Made by a program: the position numbers and the translations under genes. From Candidatus Omnitrophota bacterium (lineage in GTDB: Bacteria > Omnitrophota > Gorgyraeia > Tantalellales > Tantalellaceae): a stretch of DNA of 57,913 nt. The notes below the pieces were generated by a model that made no database searches, was not told the origin of the DNA, and saw only the letters and a list, made by a program, of their open reading frames with translations. Location: contig JADHWG010000005.1 of NCBI GenBank assembly GCA_016783605.1, positions 1-57,913 on the forward strand, given 5' to 3'. Shown here one piece after another: positions 49,551 to 57,023 of the stretch (within the stretch, counting starts at the first letter, position 1; every line of letters starts with the position of its first letter).

Positions 49551-49916
49551 TCATTTCTCTAATTTGCGATTAATATATTGCACCAAACGTTTGCGTTCTT
49601 TGGGCAAAAGAGCGCTGAAAAATATCGCGATATCATAATGTTGAAGAGCGCCGTCCTTTTTAACCGGATGTTCCCTGACAACAACTCCTTCAATATTCAT
49701 TGTGCTGGAAGCGCTTGTTTTCCCTTTTCCGGGCACGGAAAGAAGAACCTGCACTCTTGTCATAAGAGGAATTCTTCTATCCACTTTGCAGTATATGCCT
49801 GACGCGCTTACATCAAGACTTTGGGTAATGGCAGTAAACCCTTCCCCCGATAATTTAACGGATATATTTTCATCTCTTACTCGAGGAAATTTTCGACGTT
49901 CCACTTTTTCTCCCAT
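49551..49916 (-). CDS. PilZ domain protein, copy 3
   Basis: A 121-residue single-domain c-di-GMP receptor with ERRKFPRV at about 5-12 and DVSASGIYC at about 35-43, so both binding motifs are complete. The C-terminus ends in a helix (LPKERKRLVQYINRKLEK). It heads the run PilZ-yjbQ-DUF4416-membrane protein-hydrolase, which suggests c-di-GMP control of an envelope process. Confidence 0.88.
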   Translation of the reverse strand: MGEKVERRKFPRVRDENISVKLSGEGFTAITQSLDVSASGIYCKVDRRIPLMTRVQVLLSVPGKGKTSASSTMNIEGVVVREHPVKKDGALQHYDIAIFFSALLPKERKRLVQYINRKLEK

Positions 49917-49933
49917 TCTGTCCCCCCATATAC

Positions 49934-49960
49934 GGTCTTTGGTCTTTGGTCTTTGGTCTT
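49934..49960. repeat. GGTCTTT short tandem repeat
   Basis: Nearly four copies of GGTCTTT in a row, upstream of the PilZ copy 3 gene, in a 98-base gap without other features. Confidence 0.8.
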
Positions 49961-50014
49961 CAAAACTCTACTGGAGCAGATATTCTGAAGGTTAATCAAA
50001 CGACTGACGACTAA

Positions 50015-50362
50015 TTATCCCGGCGGCCAAGAAAACTTGCGGCCGCCCAACACATGAAAATGCAAATGAAAAACTTCCTGCCCCGCGTCCCTATTGCAGT
50101 TGGCAACTACCCTATATCCGCCTTCGGAAATTCCCGCTTTGGCGGCAATTTCTTTTATTTTGCAAAAAATCCTACCGATCAAATGCGAGTCCGAAACAGA
50201 AATAACATTCAAGGATCCGATATGTTTTTTTGGAATAACCAAAAAATGAACCGGCGCTTGTTTATTCAGATCTTCAAAAGCTATACATTCTTCATCTTCG
50301 TAAACAATAACGGTATCGATCAGCTTCTCGGCGATCTTACAAAAAATACAATCATCTTTCAT
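50015..50362 (-). CDS. HIT-family nucleotide-binding protein
   Basis: A 115-residue histidine-triad protein like HINT/YcfF: DDCIFCKIAEKLIDTVIVYEDEECIAFEDLNKQAPVHFLVIPKK at the start and the triad HLHFHVLGG near the end. It hydrolyses adenosine 5'-monophosphoramidates and related compounds. No ribosome-binding site precedes the ATG at 50362; instead a TATAAT box ends eight bases upstream, suggesting a leaderless transcript. Confidence 0.92.
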   Translation of the reverse strand: MKDDCIFCKIAEKLIDTVIVYEDEECIAFEDLNKQAPVHFLVIPKKHIGSLNVISVSDSHLIGRIFCKIKEIAAKAGISEGGYRVVANCNRDAGQEVFHLHFHVLGGRKFSWPPG

Positions 50363-50369
50363 ACCGAAT

Positions 50370-50397
50370 ATTATAACATTTGTACGCAATTTTTCAA
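50370..50397 (-). promoter_or_regulatory. Promoter of the HIT gene (leaderless geometry)
   Basis: TTGAAA (50392-50397) and TATAAT (50370-50375), 16 bases apart on the minus strand. Only seven bases separate TATAAT from ATG, so transcription should begin at or very near the start codon. Confidence 0.6.
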
Positions 50398-50407
50398 CAA
50401 ACGAAAA

Positions 50408-50902
50408 CTATTTTTCTTCTGAGGAGCCGCCTTTCAGCGTACGTTTAAAACACTTCTTCGTACAATAAAAAGCGCCGTTACGATAATACCAAAGTTTTTT
50501 GATTAACGTCTTATCGCAAGCCGCGCATTCCGTTGGTTTGGGCGGTTTGGTACTTTTCGGCTGTTTGGCATTTCCTTTTTTTTCTTCTTTCTTCTCTTCC
50601 GCGGGAGGCACAGCTTCTTCCTTCGCTTCTTCTTTCTTCTCTTCCGCGGGAGGCACAGCCTCTTCCTTCGCTTCTTCTTTCTTCTCTTCCGCGGGAGGCA
50701 CAGCCTCTTCCTTCGCTTCTTCTTTCTTCTCTTCCGCGGGAGGCACAGCCTCTTCCTTCACTTCTTCTTTCTTCTCTTCCGCCGGAGAAGCAACAGCCTC
50801 TTCCTTCACTTCTTCTTTCTTCTCTTCCGCCGGAGAAGCAACAGCCTCTTCCTTAGTCTCTTCAACTTCTTTTTTTTCTTGTTTTTCTTCGTTTACGCTC
50901 AT
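50408..50902 (-). CDS. Lys/Glu/Ala-rich repeat protein with C-terminal cysteine cluster
   Basis: A 164-residue protein starting at ATG 50902 after GGAGGACAA. Residues about 15-115 are tandem repeats of 15-16 residues (PPAEEKKEEAKEEAV and ASPAEEKKEEVKEEAV), highly charged and probably extended or helical. The C-terminal about 50 residues carry CAACDKTL and YCTKKCF, four cysteines that could bind zinc. It overlaps the upstream PilZ gene by four bases. Not a recognised family; the C-terminus could be a small zinc-binding module and the repeat a linker. Confidence 0.7.
   Translation of the reverse strand: MSVNEEKQEKKEVEETKEEAVASPAEEKKEEVKEEAVASPAEEKKEEVKEEAVPPAEEKKEEAKEEAVPPAEEKKEEAKEEAVPPAEEKKEEAKEEAVPPAEEKKEEKKGNAKQPKSTKPPKPTECAACDKTLIKKLWYYRNGAFYCTKKCFKRTLKGGSSEEK
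50581..50866. repeat. Coding minisatellite, 45- and 48-bp units
   Basis: Within the Lys/Glu-rich gene, CTTCTCTTCCGCGGGAGGCA recurs at 45-base intervals four times, followed by two 48-base variants with CGCCGGAGAAGCAACAG. The units are nearly identical, indicating recent expansion or conversion. Confidence 0.85.
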
Positions 50903-51270
50903 TTGTCCTCCGTATTTTTGTTTGACTCGTTTTGACCTGACACTATCCATTTTCGGTATATGTATTCCAGCATTCTACTCTTATCGTGACTGTCAATTTT
51001 CTTGAATCTCACCCCGGTCTTGTATAAACTTTCATTCCTATCCAAGTCGGCGGCCCAAGCAACTTCCCCTTCAAAAAACACAGGAATATTATCTCCCGGG
51101 ATCATCATTTCCAATTCCACGTCTTCCCCGCTCTTGAAGGACTCTTCACTTAGTATACCGACCCCTTCTTTACTGAAATTATTGATCCGAAGTTTTTTAG
51201 AAGAATCGCACTTACGACATATTGCGTCAATAAGCACGTTAAAGCGCATATACTTTCTTTTTTCGCTCAT
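50899..51270 (-). CDS. PilZ domain protein, copy 4
   Basis: A 123-residue protein starting at ATG 51270 (GGAGGACAA upstream, the same leader as the next gene). KRKYMRFNV provides RxxxR near the N-terminus and NFSKEGVGIL the second motif. It has two cysteines (CRKC) between the motifs, unlike the other copies. It is coupled by ATGA overlap to the Lys/Glu-rich repeat gene, suggesting the two act together. Confidence 0.82.
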   Translation of the reverse strand: MSEKRKYMRFNVLIDAICRKCDSSKKLRINNFSKEGVGILSEESFKSGEDVELEMMIPGDNIPVFFEGEVAWAADLDRNESLYKTGVRFKKIDSHDKSRMLEYIYRKWIVSGQNESNKNTEDK

Positions 51271-51369
51271 TTGTCCTCCATACAAGTTAGTTTAGCCCCT
51301 CAACGACCAATTTTCACGTTTTCCGGGAATCTGAAAATTCCCCCAAAAAAAAACATCAATCGAAAAACT

Positions 51370-51397
51370 ATTATAGCACATACTCAAGTTCAGTAAA
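51370..51397 (-). promoter_or_regulatory. Promoter of the PilZ copy 4 operon
   Basis: TTTACT (51392-51397) and TATAAT (51370-51375), 16 bases apart on the minus strand. The transcript leader would be about 90 bases and contains a GGGGGAATTTTCAGATTCCC hairpin at about 51326-51345. Confidence 0.55.
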
Positions 51398-51404
51398 GCT
51401 AAAA

Positions 51405-51519
51405 GTAGGGGCACGCATACCGTGCCCTAACAACCGTAACGGTTTTTTTGCAAAACTGGTTTCACCTACCCCTGTGAAATCGCCAAACAACCTCGTAGGG
51501 GCACGGCATGCCGTGCCCT
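51405..51519. repeat. Degenerate and chimeric GGGCACGGC palindromes
   Basis: The copy at 51405-51428 has a decayed core (GCACGCATACCGTGCC). The copy at 51494-51519 joins the CAACCTCGTAGG edge of the other family to a GGGCACGGCATGCCGTGCCC core, as if one element had inserted in or recombined with the other. The 350-base gap (51271-51620) otherwise holds a promoter and a terminator. Confidence 0.75.
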
Positions 51520-51563
51520 ATTCGCCTGTACTTTCATATCGATTTTCTAACCCCTATACACAT

Positions 51564-51597
51564 AGAAAAAGGGAACGATTGCTCGTTCCCTTTTTCT
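51564..51597. terminator. Bidirectional intrinsic terminator
   Basis: AGAAAAAGGGAACGA-TTGC-TCGTTCCCTTTTTCT, a perfect 15-base stem with T tracts on both strands, lies 24 bases after the TIGR04073 copy 2 gene. Confidence 0.85.
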
Positions 51598-51620
51598 ACA
51601 GATAAATCATTGATGCGATA

Positions 51621-51971
51621 TTATGAACTGCTACTTGCAGAATCATCACTAAACACATATTCAGGTTCTAAAACAGGCTGGTAATCTTCCGGTATTGGAA
51701 ACGGGAATGTTACTGTTTCGTATACGCCAGCACCCGTTCTAACTATTGTCATACCAACACCCTTTGCCAGGCCCATCGTAAGACCGGAAAGTACGTTTTC
51801 TTCAACACTTGTGTCATAGATATTTTTAGGAAGCTCAACCCAGCCTGTCAGGATATTTGCGAGACCTCTTCCGAGTTTCTTCGCAGGATCCTGTGCGTGA
51901 CACTGAGTGGCCATACCCACCATAGCTATGATAACACAACACACGAACATAACTTTTGCTACCTTTTTCAT
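51621..51971 (-). CDS. TIGR04073-type exported protein, copy 2
   Basis: A 116-residue protein with a signal peptide (about 1-26, cleavage near CHAQ). The family core is RGLANILTGWVELPKNIYDTSVEENVLSGLTMGLAKGVGMTIVRTGAGVYETVTFPFP. It then has a short acidic, serine-rich tail. An ideal AAGGAGGTGAGTC site precedes the ATG, so translation should be strong. It lies 6 kb from copy 1, both beside PilZ genes. Confidence 0.88.
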   Translation of the reverse strand: MKKVAKVMFVCCVIIAMVGMATQCHAQDPAKKLGRGLANILTGWVELPKNIYDTSVEENVLSGLTMGLAKGVGMTIVRTGAGVYETVTFPFPIPEDYQPVLEPEYVFSDDSASSSS

Positions 51972-52042
51972 GACTCACCTCCTTCTCTTATAAAATCTCT
52001 CCATTCACTTGAAGTATATCATGCCCATTATGCGAAGTCAAG

Positions 52043-52405
52043 TTAGACCCCCATAATGTGACCGACAAGGTTTGATATACTCCCCCTATCCTCCTCACAC
52101 ATATTGCTAAACTCAATACCCGTATCGTATTTTGGAGATTCCGACGGCTCCATGGGATGCCTTTTCACTACCCAAACTACCACCCCGTCACAAGAAACAG
52201 CCCCCTTTTCCGTCCCCAAAAACACCTCGAGTTTAACCTTTTCAAAAAGTCCGATATTGTCGCCCAAAACGACACATATCCCTCCGGAACCGATATTCTC
52301 AGTAAACGTCTCTACCTCTTTTGACCTACTTTCACGCGAAACCCGTATAAGGCATTTGTACTTCGCCCTCGGAAACTTTCTTTGATTGATCCCTTCCCTC
52401 GTCAT
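52043..52405 (-). CDS. PilZ domain protein, copy 5 (second motif altered)
   Basis: A 120-residue protein. NQRKFPRAKY supplies RxxxR. The second motif reads NIGSGGICVV, with glycine where the N/DxSxxG serine normally sits, so c-di-GMP binding may be weakened. ATG at 52405 gives the usual N-terminus. No ribosome-binding site is seen, and a TATATT box lies nine bases upstream, suggesting a leaderless or near-leaderless transcript. It sits next to TIGR04073 copy 2. Confidence 0.75.
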   Translation of the reverse strand: MTREGINQRKFPRAKYKCLIRVSRESRSKEVETFTENIGSGGICVVLGDNIGLFEKVKLEVFLGTEKGAVSCDGVVVWVVKRHPMEPSESPKYDTGIEFSNMCEEDRGSISNLVGHIMGV

Positions 52406-52414
52406 GATGTATGA

Positions 52415-52443
52415 AATATACATTATGAATACGACAATATCAA
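52415..52443 (-). promoter_or_regulatory. Promoter of PilZ copy 5 (near-leaderless)
   Basis: TTGATA (52438-52443) and TATATT (52415-52420) are 17 bases apart on the minus strand, and only nine bases separate TATATT from ATG. The -35 box lies in the first copy of a 41-base direct repeat. Confidence 0.5.
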
Positions 52444-52530
52444 GTCTATCTGAAAAAAACATTATGGGGGCACATTAATATCAAGTCTATCCGAAAAAAA
52501 ATATTGTAGGGGCACATTGCATGTGCCCGA
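52437..52530. repeat. 41-bp direct repeat plus GGGCACATTGC palindrome
   Basis: AATATCAAGTCTATCTGAAA and AATATCAAGTCTATCCGAAA begin about 41 bases apart (52437 and 52478), each followed by TATGGGGGCACATT or TGTAGGGGCACATT. The second ends in a complete GGGCACATTGCATGTGCCC palindrome (52506-52528). Confidence 0.8.
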
Positions 52531-52637
52531 ATAAAATGTACGATTTATTAACGTAGTTGGTATTAGTAGCGTATTCACCTTACCGCGGCCGCTCGAATTA
52601 CGCACGTAAACAATATCTTCCAAACCAAACATTTCGC

Positions 52638-52665
52638 TTTACACTAAGTGCTTAAGGAGTATAAT
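52638..52665 (+). promoter_or_regulatory. Promoter of the plus-strand GspA/GspB-like operon
   Basis: TTTACA (52638-52643) and TATAAT (52660-52665), 16 bases apart, followed by AAAAGGAGG ahead of the ATG at 52690. Confidence 0.7.
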
Positions 52666-52689
52666 GTTCGTTAAAAGGAGGTTGTAACG

Positions 52690-53514
52690 ATGTACTTAGA
52701 TTTTTACGGACTTCGGGAAAACCCTTTTAATGTAACAAGTGATCCCAGTTTTCTATACTTAAGTCACACTCACCAGGAAGCTATCGATCACCTTCTATAC
52801 GGCATCAACCAACGAAAAGGCTTTGTTGAAATTACGGGTGAAATCGGAGCCGGAAAAACAACCATCTGCCGCGCACTGCTGAATCAGCTCGACAAAAAAA
52901 CAAAAACCTCTCTCATCTTTAATTCCAATCTACCTGAGAATCAACTGTTGGAAGCCATTTTGGAAGATTTCGGTATCCTTCCCGAACGACGAAGTAAAGT
53001 ACTTTTTCTTAGGCAATTAAATCATTTTCTCATGGAACAACTGTCCGCCGGAAACAATACCGTACTCATTATCGATGAAGCTCAAAATTTGCGCTCATCC
53101 GCTTTGGAAACAATTCGAATGCTTTCCAACCTTGAGACCGAAAAAGAAAAACTGCTCCAGATCATTCTCGTGGGTCAACCGGAACTGAGAAATAAATTAA
53201 GTTCACCAAAACTCCTACAACTAAGACAACGCATAAGCGTAAGATTTCACGTAAACGCGCTTGAAAAAAACGAAATAGAAAAATATATTCATCATCGCCT
53301 GCTTATAGCCGGAGATGATCTGAAGATCGGTTTCACACCGGAAGCCATCGACGAAATATACCGATATTCAAAAGGAATTCCTCGTATGATAAATATCGCG
53401 TGTGACAAAATACTTCTTTTCGGTTTCGCTCAAGAAATCTATCTGATCGAACGAAACATAGTTAGAAAAAGCATTGAAGAAGTTGAAGGACAATTTAATC
53501 TTTCAACCGTTTGA
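52690..53514 (+). CDS. GspA/ExeA-like AAA ATPase
   Basis: A 274-residue AAA+ ATPase. The N-terminal MYLDFYGLRENPFNVTSDPSFLYLSHTHQEAIDHLLYGI is the hallmark of the ExeA/GspA and exosortase-associated ATPase family. Walker A is GEIGAGKTT (about 50-58) and Walker B VLIIDEAQNL (about 124-133). ExeA-GspB pairs help place type II secretion or related machinery through peptidoglycan. It lacks the C-terminal membrane and peptidoglycan-binding part of full ExeA. Strong promoter and AAAAGGAGG site. Confidence 0.88.
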   Translation: MYLDFYGLRENPFNVTSDPSFLYLSHTHQEAIDHLLYGINQRKGFVEITGEIGAGKTTICRALLNQLDKKTKTSLIFNSNLPENQLLEAILEDFGILPERRSKVLFLRQLNHFLMEQLSAGNNTVLIIDEAQNLRSSALETIRMLSNLETEKEKLLQIILVGQPELRNKLSSPKLLQLRQRISVRFHVNALEKNEIEKYIHHRLLIAGDDLKIGFTPEAIDEIYRYSKGIPRMINIACDKILLFGFAQEIYLIERNIVRKSIEEVEGQFNLSTV

Positions 53515-53525
53515 AAGGCAAACAT

Positions 53526-54023
53526 ATGAGCATAATAGGCGAAGCCCTTAAAAAAACACAAAACACAAGAACCCCTGAGATAAAAACAACCGACAAATTA
53601 AAACCTTTGTTTCCAAAAAATATTTCTCTCAAAAAACCTTTGGGTCTAAAAAAGTTCAAGACCGAATGGAAACGTTCGGTATATATCCGTAAATCGATGA
53701 TCACAGCTTCTTGGATTCTCGCGGCAATCATAGGTTTGGTAGTTCTAAAAGCCGTAACAAACATTTCCGAAAAACCAACTTCTCCAAAAACACCTATTCA
53801 GAAAACACCTGTTTCAAAAGCACAACCTGAACCGATCCTCCAGATCGCGCAAGTCCCCGATCTAACCGGCATAATGTTTTCTCCGACCAAGCCCTACGCG
53901 ATAATAAACGAAACAATAGTACATGAAGGAACAAACATCACAGGTTTTCTAGTGGTAAAAATATTCCCCGATTGCGTGATCCTCTCCAAAAACAACGCAG
54001 AATTCACATTGCCCCTTAAATAA
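53526..54023 (+). CDS. GspB-like membrane protein
   Basis: A 165-residue partner of the ATPase. ATG at 53526 starts MSIIGEALKKTQ, the usual GspB N-terminus; the in-frame TTG at 53511 adds only repeat-free linker. One membrane segment (about 57-78) is followed by a proline/lysine/threonine-rich linker and a GspB C-terminal domain (LTGIMFSPTKPYAIINETIVHEGTNITGFLVVKIFPDCVIL). Such proteins carry the ATPase's effect across the membrane. Pairing with the ATPase gene is tight (11 bases). Confidence 0.82.
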   Translation: MSIIGEALKKTQNTRTPEIKTTDKLKPLFPKNISLKKPLGLKKFKTEWKRSVYIRKSMITASWILAAIIGLVVLKAVTNISEKPTSPKTPIQKTPVSKAQPEPILQIAQVPDLTGIMFSPTKPYAIINETIVHEGTNITGFLVVKIFPDCVILSKNNAEFTLPLK

Positions 54024-54039
54024 AATTTAGTTTCTCAAA

Positions 54040-54091
54040 AAAAACCTCGTAGGTTGCCCCCTTTGAAATCTACAAGGTTGTTTTTTTCGGG
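54040..54091 (+). terminator. Repeat-derived hairpin after the GspB-like gene
   Basis: AACCTCGTAGGTT and AATCTACAAGGTT form an imperfect stem followed by TTTTTTT on the plus strand. It is a diverged member of the CCTCGTAGGTTGAACC family that may have become the terminator of this operon. Confidence 0.6.
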
Positions 54092-54141
54092 GGAATAATT
54101 ATTCATCAAAGAAACAGGCAAGCCCATTCCCTTGTATATTG

Positions 54142-54405
<264 letters not shown>

Positions 54406-54418
54406 TCAGAGTAAACCA

Positions 54419-54446
54419 TTGACAAATTCGTACAATATGATATACT
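54419..54446 (+). promoter_or_regulatory. Promoter of the AbrB/RelE module
   Basis: TTGACA (54419-54424) and TATACT (54441-54446), 16 bases apart. The -10 region lies in a TATACTTATATA inverted repeat that could be the antitoxin's operator. Confidence 0.75.
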
Positions 54447-54482
54447 TATATACGGAAAGTAAGTAAATAAGGAGTGTGTTTT

Positions 54483-54776
54483 ATGTCTAAAATTACAAAA
54501 AAACGTGCGACAGATTCCGGCTACATAATCACGATAGTTTCTTCAAGAGGCCAGGTTACTATCCCTCAGGAGATAAGAGACCACCTGCATATAGGCAAAG
54601 GGTCGATCATCTCGTTTGCGCCTATGAAGAAGGGTGTTTTAATCGTGCCTATGAAAGTTGAACCGCAAGATCCTTATACGGAAGAGGAATGGAAGAAGAT
54701 CAAGAAAATATCAGAAGCTAAGGGCAAATCTTTTGATAATTCGAAAGAAGCTAAAGAATTTATTTCAAAATTATGA
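54483..54776 (+). CDS. AbrB-family antitoxin-like regulator
   Basis: A 97-residue protein with a SpoVT-AbrB swapped-hairpin domain (IITIVSSRGQVTIPQEIRDHLHIGKGSIISFAPMKKGVLIVP, about 15-57) and a charged C-terminal tail that would embrace a toxin (EEEWKKIKKISEAKGKSFDNSKEAKEFISKL). AAGGAG lies ten bases before ATG at 54483. It overlaps the following toxin remnant by four bases, the usual antitoxin-toxin coupling. Confidence 0.88.
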   Translation: MSKITKKRATDSGYIITIVSSRGQVTIPQEIRDHLHIGKGSIISFAPMKKGVLIVPMKVEPQDPYTEEEWKKIKKISEAKGKSFDNSKEAKEFISKL

Positions 54777-55051
54777 AATATGACTTTAAAACATCCTTTA
54801 CCAGATCCATCAAAAAGTTGCCTGCCAAGAACAAAGAAGAAATAAAACAGCTTGCTTTTAGAATCATCGACCTTATTTCCACCGGTAAGCACCCATCAAA
54901 ATGACATGGTTTAACTCGTTTACGCAAAGATTATTGGGAAGCTCGAACAACTATTCGCGAAAGAATCCTATTTAAGCTTACAGATGATTGTATCTGTTTT
55001 ATTCTTGTGGGAAATCATAACGATGTTAAAAGATTTTTGAAATCTATCTGA
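54773..55051 (+). pseudogene. RelE/ParE-type toxin with an in-frame TGA (codon 44)
   Basis: From ATG 54773 the frame reads MKYDFKTSFTRSIKKLP ... TGKHPSK, then TGA (54902-54904), then continues HGLTRLRKDYWEARTTIRERILFKL ... NHNDVKRFLKSI to a proper stop at 55049-55051. The parts before and after join as one RelE-like fold with the conserved ExR and FLxxGNH-type elements. A single GGA-to-TGA change would explain the break, as glycine suits the SKGHGL loop. The antitoxin is intact, so the toxin appears silenced. Confidence 0.75.
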
Positions 55052-55073
55052 GAGATCAAAACTCCCCGACCCT

Positions 55074-55472
55074 TTATTTAATTCCGCTAAACATTTTTCG
55101 GACTTTTGAGGGAACTTTGACGGGTTTTCCTTGCGCGTCAATGAACGCGTGTTTTGTCCAGCCGATAGCGTTCACTTTATCTCCTGAGGAAACGGAATAT
55201 TCAAACATAATTCTTGAAGCACCGGCGGAAGCAAACTTAGTGTGAACGGTTACAACGTCATCATATTTAAGTGGAGACTTATAACGACAATATGATTCAA
55301 CAACCGGAAGATAAATATTCTCTTCATCTTCGAGCTTTTTGTACTCGACTCCGCGCTCTCGAAAAAACTCGGTTCTGGCAACTTCAAACCAGATCAAATA
55401 ATTGGCATAATACACAACCCCCATTTGATCGGTTTCCGCGTATCGCACTCTAAACTCAGTAGTAGACTCCAT
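55074..55472 (-). CDS. YbgC/4-hydroxybenzoyl-CoA thioesterase family protein
   Basis: A 132-residue hot-dog-fold acyl-CoA thioesterase. The active-site motif AETDQMGVVYYANYLIWFEVAR (about 11-32) carries the catalytic aspartate (ETDQMG). The later VESYCRYKSPLKYDDVVTV is typical of YbgC-like proteins, which often work near the envelope on short or aromatic acyl-CoA. ATG at 55472 was preferred over an upstream GTG that shares the only AGGTG site. Confidence 0.88.
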   Translation of the reverse strand: MESTTEFRVRYAETDQMGVVYYANYLIWFEVARTEFFRERGVEYKKLEDEENIYLPVVESYCRYKSPLKYDDVVTVHTKFASAGASRIMFEYSVSSGDKVNAIGWTKHAFIDAQGKPVKVPSKVRKMFSGIK

Positions 55473-55555
55473 AATATGCAAAATCACCTGATTAAAACCG
55501 TAATTCCACCAGATAGGTGGAACACCGGTTTCATTTGTTGGCTCAAGCTGTTACT

Positions 55556-55588
55556 CCTCGTAGGTGGAGCTCTTTTCCACCTACGAGG
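55556..55588. repeat. CCTCGTAGGTGGA hairpin between aroB and the thioesterase
   Basis: CCTCGTAGGTGGA and TCCACCTACGAGG arms with a short loop. A degenerate TTCCACCAGATAGGTGGAA copy precedes it at 55504-55522. Confidence 0.8.
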
Positions 55589-55662
55589 TGGAACAGCGGT
55601 TTTGTTTGTTCGCCCCGCTTAAAGCTTGCGGGAACAAGTTTCGCAGAAATAAACTTTCACTT

Positions 55663-56760
55663 TTAGTTTTTCTTTAAGTATTGTCTCAACACGGTTCTGA
55701 TCAAAAGGGTCGGAATATCATCAACAATTTCCGTTTTTCCGATCCTTTTGGGAAGAACAAATCGATTGGCTCCTGCTACAAATTTTTTGTCATATCCGTA
55801 CGAATTCATTATCGCCGTTATCGGAACATCCCCTAACTTAATGAAAAACCCGGCTCTCTTTATAAGTTTTTTTAGCCTCTCAAGTTCCGTCTCTTTCATC
55901 ATATCAAGCCTCAGCGCGACTTCACCCGCCAGGATCATACCGATCGCCACGGCTTCCCCGTGGCTTAGAAGTTTTGAGTATCCCGCGGCCGCCTCTATCG
56001 CGTGACCCAATGTATGTCCGAAATTTAAAACGATCCTGATATCTTTCGCGTCCAATTCATCCTTTTCAACTATGCCGGCTTTAATTTTCGCACACTCATA
56101 CACAATTTTTTCCAAAGCTTTCTCTTCTCCGGATAAAATGTTCTCCATATTTTTTTCCAAATAATCAAAAAGTCCGATGTCGGTTATGACCGCGTATTTA
56201 ATAACCTCGGCAATACCGTTACGAAGTTCCCTGCGAGGAAGCGTCTTTAAAAACCTTAAGTCAGAAAGAATGATCTTCGGCTGATAGAACGCGCCGACCA
56301 AATTTTTCGCTTCAGAAAGATCGATCCCCGTCTTCCCGCCTATCGAAGAATCAACCTGAGCCAATAAGGTGGTGGGAATTTGCACGAACGGCACTCCCCG
56401 CCGATATGTCGCCGAAATAAAACCCGCGAGATCCCCCACAACTCCCCCGCCGAGGGCAACTATAATCGGACGATGCGTTTTTGTCTTTTTGCTTATTTTC
56501 TGAACAGTATCCTGGAAGAACTCCATTGTTTTTGAAGTTTCATTCGGAGGAACTATGATCCTGAAACACTCATTCGGCAATTTTTTTATAACCGAATCCA
56601 TGATACGTTTGGTTTTCTTGGCAACCGTCTTGTCCGTTATGACAACCACCGGAGCGGAAGATTTCCGAGTTTTCATAAAATTAGGAAGTTCCCCGACCGC
56701 ACCCGACCCAATAAATATCCGATAACTTCTTTCCTGTAAATCCACTTTTATTTTTTTCAT
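55663..56760 (-). CDS. aroB: 3-dehydroquinate synthase
   Basis: Second step of the shikimate pathway; 365 residues. NAD-binding GGGVVGDLAGFISATYRRGVPF, IPTTLLAQVDSSIGGKTGID, and the zinc site including FGHTLGHAIE and SHGEAVAIGM are intact. GAGGGACAGG precedes the ATG and a promoter lies upstream. Neighbouring genes are unrelated, so it appears to be a single-gene unit. Confidence 0.95.
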   Translation of the reverse strand: MKKIKVDLQERSYRIFIGSGAVGELPNFMKTRKSSAPVVVITDKTVAKKTKRIMDSVIKKLPNECFRIIVPPNETSKTMEFFQDTVQKISKKTKTHRPIIVALGGGVVGDLAGFISATYRRGVPFVQIPTTLLAQVDSSIGGKTGIDLSEAKNLVGAFYQPKIILSDLRFLKTLPRRELRNGIAEVIKYAVITDIGLFDYLEKNMENILSGEEKALEKIVYECAKIKAGIVEKDELDAKDIRIVLNFGHTLGHAIEAAAGYSKLLSHGEAVAIGMILAGEVALRLDMMKETELERLKKLIKRAGFFIKLGDVPITAIMNSYGYDKKFVAGANRFVLPKRIGKTEIVDDIPTLLIRTVLRQYLKKN

Positions 56761-56851
56761 AAGAACCTGTCCCTCGTTTTTTTCTCAACTTTTCGTTATG
56801 ATCCGACTATCTCCCCATTGCCCTATTCCCCATACCCCATACGTTTAAGAG

Positions 56852-56880
56852 AATATAGCACATAACTGAAAAAAAGGCAA
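56852..56880 (-). promoter_or_regulatory. Promoter of aroB
   Basis: TTGCCT (56875-56880) and TATATT (56852-56857), 17 bases apart on the minus strand, about 90 bases upstream of the start codon. Confidence 0.5.
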
Positions 56881-56909
56881 AAACGGAATAAGTGTTAAGA
56901 AAATAAACC

Positions 56910-56934
56910 ACTACCAACCTACGAGGTTGGTAGT
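56910..56934. repeat. ACTACCAACCTACGAGGTTG palindrome
   Basis: A short member of the CCTACGAGG family in the 263-base gap between aroB and nnrE. The remainder of the gap holds the aroB promoter and the ATTCCCCATACCCCATAC low-complexity stretch. Confidence 0.75.
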
Positions 56935-57023
56935 AATGTGTTCTTTTAACATGCCATGTGCTATGTGAATACACAACCTCAAAAAGGGGCAAAAATTCTC
57001 TGAGTTAGCGTTATAATTGCCGA

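Noticed and set aside
54773-55051. Recoding of TGA as glycine or another amino acid
   Set aside because: Other genes here, including the antitoxin and the XRE regulator, end on TGA, so the standard code applies; a nonsense mutation is simpler.
56807-56992. A 61-codon frame between aroB and nnrE
   Set aside because: It overlaps the aroB promoter and a CCTACGAGG palindrome and has no ribosome-binding site.
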